From: Acuticoccus sp963704595 | Lineage (GTDB): Bacteria > Pseudomonadota > Alphaproteobacteria > Rhizobiales > Amorphaceae | DNA: 64,000 nt | Reading direction: 5' to 3' | Assembly: GCA_963704595.1 (NCBI GenBank) | Contig: OY969922.1 | Coordinates: forward strand, 2,356,001 to 2,420,000 | Shown: piece by piece, positions 53,121 through 61,542 of the stretch | Layout: each line of letters starts with the position of its first letter | Numbering within the stretch: the stretch's first letter is position 1 | The notes under the pieces: generated by a model | The model's database searches: none | The model's input: only the letters and a program-made list of their open reading frames with translations | Told to the model about the DNA's origin: nothing | Program-made: the position numbers and the translations under genes

Positions 53121-53824
53121 GACGGCGATCTCCCCTTGCCGGAAGCGGCAAAGACGTGGGTGAAGGGGCCGCACGCCCTGTCTTCCAGCACGGGGCCGGC
53201 CTGCCAAAGGGCGGCAAGCTCTCCGGCGCGGAAGCCGGCACGCACGCTCGCAGGCGCATCGTGGCGGGTGACGTCGTTGGCGCCGATGAGGGCGAGGGTG
53301 CGCGAGGCGGCGAGCGCCACAGGGCGGCGCAGCGGCTCGGCGGCGACCACCAGCGATGCGCTGGCGCCGAGCGCTGCGAGAAGCCGGGAGAGGGCTTCGT
53401 CGTCGAAATGATGGAGGACGAGGTTGGCGAAGGCAATGTCGAACCCCGGCGCATCGGCGAGATAGTCGAACGCATCCGCGGCGACGGCCTCTGCGTGCCA
53501 GCCGAGCGCCGTGAAGCCTTTCCGAGTCGCGTCATCGAGAAGGTCGCCCTGCCGGTCGACCAGCGTGAGGCGGACGGCGGGCCAGCGCGGCGCGAGGCGG
53601 CGGGCGAGGGCGAGCGACATCCGCCCGTCGCCGCAGCCGATCTCCAGGATCCGCAGGGGCGGCACCGGCGAGTGGCTGCGCATCAGGCGGGAGAGGATCG
53701 CGGGCGCGAACATCAGCATGTTGATCCGCGACAGGTCGCGACGCGAGGCGAGTGCGCGGCGGTCCTGCGGCGAGAGGTGGTCGAGCACCTCGTCCTCGAC
53801 GCGGCGGACGGCGAGCGAGCCCAT
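53117..53824 (-). CDS. SAM-dependent methyltransferase of the type III PKS operon
   Basis: Class I methyltransferase, 235 residues. SAM motif I is LRILEIGCGDGRMSLALA (about residues 58-74). An acidic residue ends strand 2 (LTLVDRQGDL), VAADAFDYLADAPGFDIAFA follows, and VLHHFDDEALSRLLAAL is the motif IV/V region typical of UbiE-like and polyketide O- or C-methyltransferases. It starts directly after the polyketide synthase stop, and its own stop overlaps the oxidoreductase start. It probably methylates the resorcinol, pyrone or quinone made by the synthase. Confidence 0.88.
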   Translation of the reverse strand: MGSLAVRRVEDEVLDHLSPQDRRALASRRDLSRINMLMFAPAILSRLMRSHSPVPPLRILEIGCGDGRMSLALARRLAPRWPAVRLTLVDRQGDLLDDATRKGFTALGWHAEAVAADAFDYLADAPGFDIAFANLVLHHFDDEALSRLLAALGASASLVVAAEPLRRPVALAASRTLALIGANDVTRHDAPASVRAGFRAGELAALWQAGPVLEDRACGPFTHVFAASGKGRSPS

Positions 53825-54892
53825 TCAGGCGACCGCGAAGGTGAAGGTCTCGGCGGTGAGCCCCGGTCCGAACGCCATGCCGCAGCCCTTCTCGCCGCTT
53901 TCTGCCGTCGCCAGCATCTCCTTCAGCACGAACATAACCGTCGCGGACGACATGTTGCCCCGGTTGCGCAGGACGCCGCGTGACGGATCCAGCGCTTCGC
54001 CGGGAAGGTCGAGGACCTGCTCCACCGCGTCGAGCACGGAGCGGCCGCCGGGGTGGACGGCCCACAGGTCGGTCTCATCGACGCTGCGCCCGCCGAGGAT
54101 CGCCTCGCGATCGGCGGCAAGCGCGGTGCGGATCGCGGCGGGGATGCGGCCCGACAGCACCATGTCGAACCCGTCGTTGCGGACCTTCCAGGTCATGAGT
54201 TCGCGCGCCCCCGAGAGGAGCGCGGCGTGGAAGCCTTCGAGCCGCAGACCCTGCGGCTTCGCGGAGACGACGGCGGCGCTGCAACCGTCGCCCCAGAGGC
54301 AGAAGCTGAGGAGTTGCTCGATGTCCGCCGTCTCCTTGAAGTGGAGGGAGCAGAGCTCGAGGTTGACCACGAGGACGGTGGCTTCCCGCTCGGAGCGGAC
54401 GATGTGGTGCGCGAGCTTCAGCGCGCTGATTGCGGCGTAGCAGCCCATGAAGCCGACGAGCGTCCGCTCCACGGTTGGCGGAATTCCGGTGCGCGCGATG
54501 ATTTCAAGGTCGAGCCCGGGCGCGGCGAGGCCGGTGCAGGACGCGACCACGAGGTGGGTGACGGCGGAAAGGTCCGCGCCGGTCGCCTTGACCGCCCGCA
54601 CGGCAAGGTCCGGCGCATGCGTTTCGTAGAGGTCCATCCGCTCTGCGGTGCCGGGGAAGCGGCCGCGGGTGAAGAGGCCGTCGGCGTCGAGTGCCGCGCC
54701 CTCCGGGTCGGCGGACGGGGCGAGGCAGGAATAGCGGTGGTCGATCTCGGCCTTCTCGGCGAGCCGCAGGAAGACCGCCTGCTCGCGCGGGCTCTCGCGC
54801 AGCTGGGAGGCGGCGAAGCGGCGGTAGAAATCGTTCACCTCGTTGTGCGGGAGGGCGGTTCCGATCGCGTTGATGTGGGCCGGCACGGGCAA
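53825..54892 (-). CDS. type III polyketide synthase (chalcone/alkylresorcinol synthase-like)
   Basis: Homodimeric chalcone-synthase-fold enzyme, 355 residues, that extends acyl-CoA with malonyl-CoA. The catalytic triad is visible: C151 (GFMGCYAAISAL), H280 (LWAVHPGGRSVLD) and N313 (NRGNMSSATVMFVL). Other landmarks are VVASCTGLAAPGLD and the C-terminal GMAFGPGLTAETF. It leads a tight operon with a methyltransferase and a flavoprotein. In Streptomyces the srsA-srsB-srsC trio has the same three functions and makes methylated alkylresorcinols and quinones. The product here is unknown. Confidence 0.92.
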   Translation of the reverse strand: MPVPAHINAIGTALPHNEVNDFYRRFAASQLRESPREQAVFLRLAEKAEIDHRYSCLAPSADPEGAALDADGLFTRGRFPGTAERMDLYETHAPDLAVRAVKATGADLSAVTHLVVASCTGLAAPGLDLEIIARTGIPPTVERTLVGFMGCYAAISALKLAHHIVRSEREATVLVVNLELCSLHFKETADIEQLLSFCLWGDGCSAAVVSAKPQGLRLEGFHAALLSGARELMTWKVRNDGFDMVLSGRIPAAIRTALAADREAILGGRSVDETDLWAVHPGGRSVLDAVEQVLDLPGEALDPSRGVLRNRGNMSSATVMFVLKEMLATAESGEKGCGMAFGPGLTAETFTFAVA

Positions 54893-55142
54893 TGTCTTCT
54901 CGCTTTTCGGAAGGGCACGACGGCCGGAACCTTACGCCATCAACCGGCCGCGCCGCCGAATGGATCCTGCGACACCGCGTCTTACCGCGCCGATGCGCCC
55001 GGGGCGGGGCGACGGAAGCGGCGTGAGACCCAGAATTGGGTTGCGGCGCCGGGCCGCCTCTGCTGAGTTTTCGCCAACGCGAGGCGGCACAAAGGCCGCA
55101 CCGAAACGCCGCGACTGCGCGGCTGGAAGGGGATGGTACGAC

Positions 55143-56267
55143 ATGGCGCCAATTCGGCTGGGGATGGTGGGCGGCGGTGCGGGCGCGTTCATCGGCGCGG
55201 TGCACAGGATCGCGGCGCGGCTCGACGGCGAGTTCGCTCTGGTCGCAGGTGCGCTCTCCTCAACGCCCGAGAAGGCGCGCAAGAGCGGCGGGGTTCTCGG
55301 CCTCGACCCCGCCCGCAGCTACGGCACCTACATGGAGATGGCGGAGGGCGAGGCGGCGCGCCAGGACGGGATCGAGGCCGTCAGCATCGTGACGCCCAAC
55401 CACATGCACGCCGCCCCCGCGATCGAGTTCCTGAAGCGCGGCATCCACGTCCTTTGCGACAAGCCGCTGACGGCGACGATGGAGGAGGCCGAGGCGCTGG
55501 CAGCAGCCGCCGCCGAAAGCGACGCGCTCTTCGTCCTCACGCATAACTACACGGGCTACCCGATGGTGCGGCAGGCGAGGGCGATGGTGGCGGCCGGGGA
55601 ACTCGGCGCAATCCGCGTCGTCCACGTCTCCTACCTGCAGGACTGGTTGACCACCTCTGTCGAGACGACGGGCGTGAAGCAGGCCGAGTGGCGCACCGAC
55701 CCCGCCCGCTCCGGCGCCGGCGGCGCCGTGGGAGACATCGGCACCCACGCCCACAACCTCGCCTGCTTCGTCACGGGGCTGACGGTGGAGCGCCTCGCAG
55801 CGGACCTCCAGCATTTCGGCCCCGGGCGTTCGCTCGACGACAGCGCCAACGTTCTTCTGCGCTTCGCGGGCGGAGCGCGCGGCACGCTAACCTGCAGCCA
55901 GGTCACCCCCGGCAAGGAGAATGCGCTGACGCTCGGTGTCTACGGAGAGAGGGGCGGGCTGGAATGGTCGCAGGAGGAGCCGAACATCCTCTGGCACACG
56001 CCATACGGCGAGCCGACGCGGCGGCTGACGCGGATGGGTGCCGGTGCGAACGAGGCCGCCAACGCGGTCTCGCGCATCCCGAACGGGCACCCTGAGGGCT
56101 ATCTGGAAGGCTTTGCCAACATTTACAGCGCGGCGGCCGCCGCAATCCGCGCCGGCCGGGCGGACCCGGACCTTCCGGGGATAGAGGCTGGGCTCTCCGG
56201 GATGCGGTTCGTCGCGGCCTGCGTAAAATCGTCCGAGGCGGACGCTGCTTGGGTGGGGCCGGTCTAG
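55143..56267 (+). CDS. Gfo/Idh/MocA-family oxidoreductase
   Basis: NAD(P)-dependent sugar or inositol-type dehydrogenase, 374 residues from ATG 55143 (GGAAGGGG upstream). The Rossmann motif is LGMVGGGAGAFIGAVHRIAA. The EKP-type segment reads CDKPLTATMEEAE, followed by LTHNYTGYPMVRQARAM, the catalytic-domain VGDIGTHAHNLACFVTG, and LEGFANIYSAAA near the end. VDKP/CDKP and HNYTGYP variants are found in several characterised sugar dehydrogenases, but the substrate cannot be read from sequence. Convergent with the DUF1206 gene and divergent from the polyketide operon; no operon partner. Confidence 0.88.
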   Translation: MAPIRLGMVGGGAGAFIGAVHRIAARLDGEFALVAGALSSTPEKARKSGGVLGLDPARSYGTYMEMAEGEAARQDGIEAVSIVTPNHMHAAPAIEFLKRGIHVLCDKPLTATMEEAEALAAAAAESDALFVLTHNYTGYPMVRQARAMVAAGELGAIRVVHVSYLQDWLTTSVETTGVKQAEWRTDPARSGAGGAVGDIGTHAHNLACFVTGLTVERLAADLQHFGPGRSLDDSANVLLRFAGGARGTLTCSQVTPGKENALTLGVYGERGGLEWSQEEPNILWHTPYGEPTRRLTRMGAGANEAANAVSRIPNGHPEGYLEGFANIYSAAAAAIRAGRADPDLPGIEAGLSGMRFVAACVKSSEADAAWVGPV

Positions 56268-56288
56268 GGCCCCACCGGGACACCGGCC

Positions 56289-57137
56289 TCAGGCGCCGGC
56301 AGCGGCCTTGAGGTCGGCGGCGAGGGTCTCGATGTCGCCGGTCTCGACCTTCGGGATGATGCGGAACGCGGCGTTGACGAGGCAGAACACCGCGAAGCCG
56401 AGGAGGCCGAGGCAGACGAGCGTGACCAGGATCTGCCCGTAGGCCTGCCCGGAGAGCCAGCTGAACGCCGCGCCCACGCCGCCCGCTGCGGAGGGATCGG
56501 CCCGGACCGCGGCGTAGACCACGAGCACGCCGATGATCGTCACGATCGCGCCCTGCGCAAACACGCCGGCCTTCAGCACCGGGTTCCAGTTGCGGGTGAA
56601 CTGGTTGCCCTTGAGGCGCTCGCGGTATTTTTCCTCCCACGCCTTGTGGAGGTAGTAGACACCGGCGCCGATGATGATGAGGCCGGCAATGCCGACGATC
56701 CAGCGGCCGCCGGGCATCTCCATCACCTGTCCGACCGCCTTGGGGATGGTCGATCCTTCACCTTCGCCGCTGCTCCCGCCCATGAAGACGAGCGAGAAGG
56801 CGAGAACGCCGATGGCGAGGTGGACCATCCCCGTCACCAGCATTCCGGTGCGGGCGATGATGCCCTTGCCCTCGGTTCCGTAGTCTTCGAGGTCGAGGAC
56901 CGAATCGATCAGCCGCCACAGCGCGTAGGCGACCATGCCGAGGAAGATGAGAATGAGGATCGTGTGGCCCCACCACGTGTTCTCGAGCCGGCCGAGCGCG
57001 GTTGACGTGCCTTCGGCCTGCCCGCCGTGCCAGATTGCCCAGAGCGAGAAGCCGGCGACGACGAGATAGACGATGGCGCGGCCGGTATAGCCGGCGCGCA
57101 TCAGCGGGATCGTCCAGGTGAGATCTTGTTTTGTCAT
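56289..57137 (-). CDS. DUF1206 integral membrane protein
   Basis: A 282-residue membrane protein with three copies of a two-helix unit, each starting near a Gly-x-Ala motif: MRAGYTGRAIVYLVVAGFSL, then ARTGMLVTGMVHLAIGVLAF, then LKAGVFAQGAIVTIIGVLVV. This three-repeat pattern is the DUF1206 family. The function of the family is unknown, though members are often stress-associated. Ends AALAADLKAAAGA-like in the cytosol. It is a single gene, upstream of nothing obvious. Confidence 0.85.
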   Translation of the reverse strand: MTKQDLTWTIPLMRAGYTGRAIVYLVVAGFSLWAIWHGGQAEGTSTALGRLENTWWGHTILILIFLGMVAYALWRLIDSVLDLEDYGTEGKGIIARTGMLVTGMVHLAIGVLAFSLVFMGGSSGEGEGSTIPKAVGQVMEMPGGRWIVGIAGLIIIGAGVYYLHKAWEEKYRERLKGNQFTRNWNPVLKAGVFAQGAIVTIIGVLVVYAAVRADPSAAGGVGAAFSWLSGQAYGQILVTLVCLGLLGFAVFCLVNAAFRIIPKVETGDIETLAADLKAAAGA

Positions 57138-57240
57138 GGAAGCACAACACCACCGGAGCGTTCATGTTCCAGTGGATTCGCTTCGGCGCGCCTTTGGCGG
57201 CGGGGCAGGATGCGGCGCGGGGCCGTATCGGGCCGCACAA

Positions 57241-57270
57241 ATAAAAACGGGCGGCGCGATGCGCCGCCCG
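57241..57270 (-). terminator. rho-independent terminator of the cold-shock gene
   Basis: A perfect 10-bp stem, CGGGCGGCGC with GCGCCGCCCG and a 3-base loop (57248-57270). On the minus strand it is followed by TTTTTATTTG. It ends the cold-shock transcript 28 bases after the stop codon. Confidence 0.88.
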
Positions 57271-57297
57271 TTCCCGGAATTCGTAAGCGTCGTCTGA

Positions 57298-57507
57298 TTA
57301 GTTGACGAGCGTCAGGTTCGTTGCCGATTCGCGGCCGTCGCGGCCCTTCTCGATGTCGAACGTGACCTTCTGGCCTTCGTCGAGCTGGCTGAGGCCGGCA
57401 CGCTCAACTGCAGAGATGTGCAGGAAGATGTCGCGCGAGCCGCTTTCCGGCTGGATGAAACCAAAACCCTTGGAGGGGTTGAACCACTTCACGGTACCAT
57501 TGGCCAT
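57298..57507 (-). CDS. cspA: CspA-family cold-shock protein (69 aa)
   Basis: Single-stranded nucleic-acid-binding cold-shock domain. RNP1 is KGFGFIQ and RNP2 is DIFLHIS, framed by GTVKWFNPS. ATG 57507 (MANGTVKW) has AGGAGA upstream; a longer open frame begins at 57537 but lacks support. About 370 bases without a gene lie upstream, typical of cold-shock genes with long structured 5' leaders. It acts as an RNA chaperone, possibly cold- or growth-phase-induced. Confidence 0.95.
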   Translation of the reverse strand: MANGTVKWFNPSKGFGFIQPESGSRDIFLHISAVERAGLSQLDEGQKVTFDIEKGRDGRESATNLTLVN

Positions 57508-57876
57508 GAAATTCTCCTGAATGTTATTGCTGCCCACACAGTTGCGGCAGCCCGGCGCCGTCAGAGCAAAATCGCGTGACTGCAGCCAGTAAGGAGACAG
57601 TAGTCGACCATGGTAACTTAGCCTGCCCTATGTACTCTCTTGCGTTTGGGCGTTCAAGACCCAGCTGCAAATTCGTCCAGCGGACCGGCATGTCTGAGCC
57701 TCTTTGATCAACGGGAAGGGCTGCTGCCGCAACCGAACCTCGCCTCGCGGACGCTCATCCGACGGGGTGCGTGTACCTCAACACGCCTTTGCCGTCCCTG
57801 CAAGCGGGTTCCGCCCAACAATCGGGCTGCCCTTGTCGCAGGGGGTGTCGCAGGGGGCCAAAACCCCCGGCCGGCC
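57508..57876. promoter_or_regulatory. leader and promoter region of the cold-shock gene
   Basis: No coding frame is supported. The part next to the cold-shock gene (57508-57640) is less GC-rich and is likely its promoter and 5' untranslated leader. A GGGGG-loop-CCCCC hairpin at about 57855-57870 lies just past the end of the small gene at 57877 and may end that operon. Confidence 0.45.
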
Positions 57877-58212
57877 TCACGCCTTGGCGTGGATGGTGAC
57901 GAGGACGACGGCTTCCGCACCGTCCGAGAAATCGGCGGCGAGGCGGATGAAGTTGCCGAAGTGGGCGACCCTGGCGAACGCGACGCCGTCGGTCTCGGCG
58001 GGCAGCGCAAGCGTCGTGCCCTCGTCGGCCCAGTGCATCCCGTCGGCCGAGATCTGGACGCGGGCGTCCGGTTGCTTGCCGGTGCCTGCCTTGAGAGCGC
58101 GGACGAAGATGACGACTTCACGCGCCCAGCCGGCCTCGTAGGGCTCGGTCGCGGCGCTTCCCGTCCAGCGCTCGTTGCGGGCGACGACGGCGGTGATGTT
58201 CTCCGGCAGCAT
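57877..58212 (-). CDS. conserved-looking small protein of unknown function (111 aa)
   Basis: Starts MLPENITAVVARNERWTGSA. No signal peptide or helix bundle is seen; alternating hydrophobic residues (VVIFVRALKAGTG, ARVQISADGMHWADEGTTLA, VAHFGNFIRLAADFSDGAEA) suggest an all-beta sandwich. It is encoded one base after the stop of the larger unknown gene at 58214, so the two are coupled, and both belong to the operon headed by the two enolase-superfamily genes. A carbohydrate-binding or accessory role is conceivable but unproven. Confidence 0.65.
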   Translation of the reverse strand: MLPENITAVVARNERWTGSAATEPYEAGWAREVVIFVRALKAGTGKQPDARVQISADGMHWADEGTTLALPAETDGVAFARVAHFGNFIRLAADFSDGAEAVVLVTIHAKA

Positions 58213-58213
58213 C

Positions 58214-59110
58214 TCAGAAGTCCCCCGAGATGCAGACCGAATCGACGTAGAGGAACGCCCGTTTCGCCGAGTTGGTCTCCACGAAGAAGCAGAAGTTCAG
58301 CATCTGCCAAAGGTTGCTCATCGCCGGAATCTCGATGTTGGAGAAGGTGGAGAGGTCGAGCTCGCGGTCGTTGCACTGGAAGGCGAGCGCCTTCATCGCG
58401 GCGAGGTCGAAATCGAAGCGGATGTAGGTCCAGTTCACCTTGGTGGCGATCTCGTTGTAGCAGAGCCTCTGGCCGCCGCCCGGAATGTCGCGCCAGCCCT
58501 CGGGCGCGAGGTGATAGTGCGTCGCGGTCTTGTTCTCGCTGCCGAGCGCCTTGAACGGCGTCGTCTCGGCCTTGAACTGCCATTTCTGCTGGCTCTCGCC
58601 GTCCAGCGCATTGAGGAACCTGAGATGCGGCATGATGCGCGCGGCATCCGCGTCCCTGTCGCCGCCCTGGAGGTCGAACAGGAGGCCGAAGGAGCGCACG
58701 TCGACATCGCCGAGGCGAAGCTCCGTCGCCTCGGGCTTGAAGGTCACGTAGGCCTCGAAGCGGATCGGCCCGCGCTTCCTCGTCGTCAGCCGCTTGATGG
58801 CGACGTTCTGGGCGCCAGGCCGCGCGCGGGTCGCGATCTTGAGCGCATACGACGAATCGACGCCGCCGTGGGAGCCCGCGTCCCAGTGGGCGAGGGTGGA
58901 GAGCATTGCCGCCGAATGCTGCGCGTAGCCCGGCAGCATCGTGTCGAGCGAGCCCTCGTAGTTGCCCACGAGCTGCGACCAGCCGCAGTGCCCGCGCGAG
59001 AAATCGTCGTGGCTGATGATCCGCTTCATCGGCTCGAACCGGGAGAGGTCCGGGTTGGCGAGGACCATCGCCTGGCGGATGGCCTCCGCGTCGAGGGTGG
59101 GGGCGCTCAT
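58214..59110 (-). CDS. protein of unknown function in sugar-acid operon (298 aa)
   Basis: Starts MSAPTLDAEAIRQAMVLANP with a GGAGA site upstream. It has no signal peptide and is rich in beta-type patterning (SSYALKIATRARPGAQNVAI, RFEAYVTFKPEAT, DVRSFGLLFDLQGGD, VNWTYIRFDFDLAAMKAL, FFVETNSAKRAFLYVDSVCI), consistent with a jelly-roll fold. I do not recognise a characterised relative. Its place directly after two dehydratase-type genes and opposite a sugar importer suggests a role in handling a sugar acid or glycoside. Confidence 0.7.
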   Translation of the reverse strand: MSAPTLDAEAIRQAMVLANPDLSRFEPMKRIISHDDFSRGHCGWSQLVGNYEGSLDTMLPGYAQHSAAMLSTLAHWDAGSHGGVDSSYALKIATRARPGAQNVAIKRLTTRKRGPIRFEAYVTFKPEATELRLGDVDVRSFGLLFDLQGGDRDADAARIMPHLRFLNALDGESQQKWQFKAETTPFKALGSENKTATHYHLAPEGWRDIPGGGQRLCYNEIATKVNWTYIRFDFDLAAMKALAFQCNDRELDLSTFSNIEIPAMSNLWQMLNFCFFVETNSAKRAFLYVDSVCISGDF

Positions 59111-59132
59111 TGGTGTTCTCCTTGCGGGGGCG

Positions 59133-60274
59133 TCATCGGGCGGTGAGGCGCGCCACCGCGTCCCAGTCGATCTCGAGGCCGAGGCCGGGGCCGGTCGGCA
59201 CGCTGACCTTGCCGTTCTCGGCGCGCACGCAGCCGGGGGCGAGGTCGGCGAGCGCGACCTTGAAGGGGCTCGCGTCGGTCTCGCATTCCATCACGCGAAA
59301 ATTCGGCATGGCGGCGGAAAGGTGGACGCTCGCCGTCTCGCACACGATGCCGGACATGCCGATGTGCGGCGCGTAGGCGACGTCGTAGGCGCTCGCGAGG
59401 AGCGCCATCCGCCGCGTCTCGGTGATGCCGCCGGCGCGCGCCACGTCGGGCTGAAGCACGGAAAGGGTGCGGCTCTCCACGAGGGGGCGGGCCTGATCGA
59501 CTGTATAATTGCTCTCGCCGGCGGCGAGGGGGACATTGGTGCGGCGGCGGAGCTCCCGGTAGCCGTCCTCGTCCTCCGGCCGCAGCGGCTCCTCGAACCA
59601 GAAGTAGCCGTTGGCCTCCAGCGCGCCGGCAACGACGATCGCCTCGTCGAGCGTGTAGCCCCAGTTGGCGTCGACGCAGAGTTCGGTGGCGTCGCCCGCA
59701 CGGGCGCGGATCCGCTCGATCCGGCGGCACGCGTCGCGGGACGGGCCGCGCCATCTTCACCTTGATGCGGTTGAAGCCGCGCTCGAGGTAGCGGTCGAGC
59801 TCGTCGTCCGCCTTGCCGTCATCGACCCAGTTGACCGCGGCGGCGTAGACGTCGATTTCGCGCCGGTTCATGCCGCCGAGCAGCGTCGCGATGGGGAGCC
59901 CCGCGGCCTTGCCCGAGGATGTCCCACAGCGCGATGTCGACGCCGGCGATCGCCTCGATCAGCATGCCGCCCGCACGGCCCGAGAGGGCGCGGCGCATGG
60001 TGGCCCAGTGCGCGGCGATGTCGCTCGCCTCGCGGCCGACGAGGCGCGGCTTCAGCAGCGTCTCGATGATTTCCGCGTAGGCGCGGGGCGCGAAGCGGGC
60101 GAGCGTCTCGCCGACGCCGGTGATCCCGGCATCCGTGCGCACCTCGACCAGCACCATCGAGACTTCGCTGTACTCGCCCCACGAGGTGACGGTCGGTTTT
60201 GGCAAAGTCTGCGTCAGCGGGTGGGCGATCACCTCGGTGATAGTGATCGGGCCGTGGGCGGCGTGGTCGGTCAT
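59133..60274 (-). CDS. enolase-superfamily dehydratase paralog B, apparent frameshifts
   Basis: Mandelate-racemase-type enzyme, about 380 residues. ATG 60274 overlaps the stop of paralog A (ATGA). The capping domain is ITEVIAHPLTQTLPKPTVTS and GVDIALWDILG. One extra base in the CCC at 59912-59914 and another in the GGG at 59743-59745 must be removed to continue through MNRREIDVYAAAVNWVD, FNRIKVKM, and CVDANWGYT. Active-site positions are IKVKM, VDAN, WFEEPL, GESNYT, LQPDVARAGG and YAPHIGMSG, the full set for proton abstraction. The likely substrate is a sugar acid; the exact one is unknown. Confidence 0.78.
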
Positions 60275-61399
60275 TGGCAAAGCTCGGAGACGCGGGCCCA
60301 GTCGATCTCGATGCCGAGGCCGGGGCCGCTGGGGGTGGTGAGGATGCCGCCTTCCGCGCGCCTATAGCCGGGCGCAATGTCGGCCAGGCCGTCCTTGAAG
60401 GCGTTGGGCGCGGTGGCGCACTCCACCACCCGGGCGTTGGGGAGGGCGGAGGCGAGGTGCAGGCTCGCGACCTCGCACACGATGCCGCTCATCCCGTTGT
60501 GCGGGGCGTAGGCGACGTCGTGCATTCCCGCGAACTCGGCCATCCGCCGCGTCTCGCTGATTCCGCCGGAGCGGGTGACGTTGGGCTGGAGCACCGACAG
60601 GGTGCCGTTGGCGACGAGGCGGCGCGCCTGGTCGAGCGTATAATTGCTCTCGCCGGCGGCGAGGGGGACGGCGGTGCGCGCCTTCAGCGCCTCGTAGCCG
60701 CTCTCGTCCTCGGGGCGCAGCGGCTCCTCGAACCATTCGTAGCCGTTCGCCGCCAGCGCCGCTGCGACCGTGACCGCCGCGTCGAGCGTGTAGGCCCAGT
60801 TGGAATCGGCGCTGAGGATTGCGTCGTCGCCGGCCCTTGCCCGCACACGCTCGATCCGGCGGCAGGCCTGGTCGACCGGGTTGCCGATCTTGATCTTGAT
60901 GCGGGTGAAGCCGCGGGCGAGGAAATCGTCGACGGCAGCGTCCGCCGCGGCGTCGTCCGCCCAGTTGACGGAGGCCGCGTAGACCGGAACCGACGTGCGG
61001 CCCATGCCGCCGAGGAGACGGTGGACCGGAAGGCCGGCGGCCTTGCCCAGAATGTCCCACAGCGCGATGTCGACGGCCGACAAGCGCCTCGAGCAGCACG
61101 CCGCTGGCGCGGCCCGAGAGGGCGCGGCGCATGGCGTGCCAGTGGGCCGCGATGTCGGTCGCGTCGCGGCCGATGAGGCGGGGCGCCAGCGCATCCTCGA
61201 TGAGGCGGACGTAGGCGCCGGGCGCGAAGCGGGCGAGGCCTTCGCCGACGCCGGTGAGGCCCGTTTCCGTCGTCACCTTCACCAGCACGATCGAGACCGC
61301 GTCGTAGGTGCCCCACGACGTCTGCGTCGGCCGCGGCAGCCGCTGGGTCAGCGGATACGCGGTGATCTCGCGGATCGTTTGGCGGTCCGGCAGCCCCAT
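60271..61399 (-). CDS. enolase-superfamily dehydratase paralog A, apparent frameshift
   Basis: First gene of the minus-strand sugar-acid operon and close paralog of the next gene. ATG 61399 (MGLPDRQTIREITAYPLTQR); one extra base near 61084 interrupts LLEAL-SAVDIALWDILG. Active-site positions are IKIKIGNP, SADSNWAYT, WFEEPL, GESNYT and YAPHNGMSG, but the sixth-strand motif reads LQPNVTRSGG, Asn where paralog B and most relatives have Asp. That Asp normally pairs with the catalytic His. A palindrome at 61471-61489 lies just upstream, probably bound by the divergent GntR. Confidence 0.8.
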
Positions 61400-61470
61400 T
61401 CTCGTCCCTCTTGGCGCGCGCTTCGGGCGCTCGGCCCGGAAACGTCCCTAGATCAAGCCGGGTTACTTAT

Positions 61471-61489
61471 CAACTAGAAAACCTAGTTG
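61471..61489. promoter_or_regulatory. perfect inverted-repeat operator in the divergent GntR promoter region
   Basis: CAACTAG (61471-61477), five bases, CTAGTTG (61483-61489): a perfect 7-bp dyad, extendable to TTA-n-CAACTAG and CTAGTTG-n-TAA. It lies midway between the minus-strand dehydratase operon (start 61399) and the plus-strand gntR (start 61543). It is the best candidate site for the encoded GntR regulator to control both directions. Confidence 0.7.
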
Positions 61490-61542
61490 CTAAGTTGGAT
61501 AGGCTTTGCTAATTGCTGGCTCGCCAAGGGGAGAGCTGCGGA

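Noticed and set aside
54843..55142. N-terminal 100-codon extension of the Gfo/Idh/MocA gene
   Set aside because: The extension is Arg/Pro-rich, overlaps the divergent polyketide synthase start, and the Rossmann motif begins right after ATG 55143, which has a good ribosome site.
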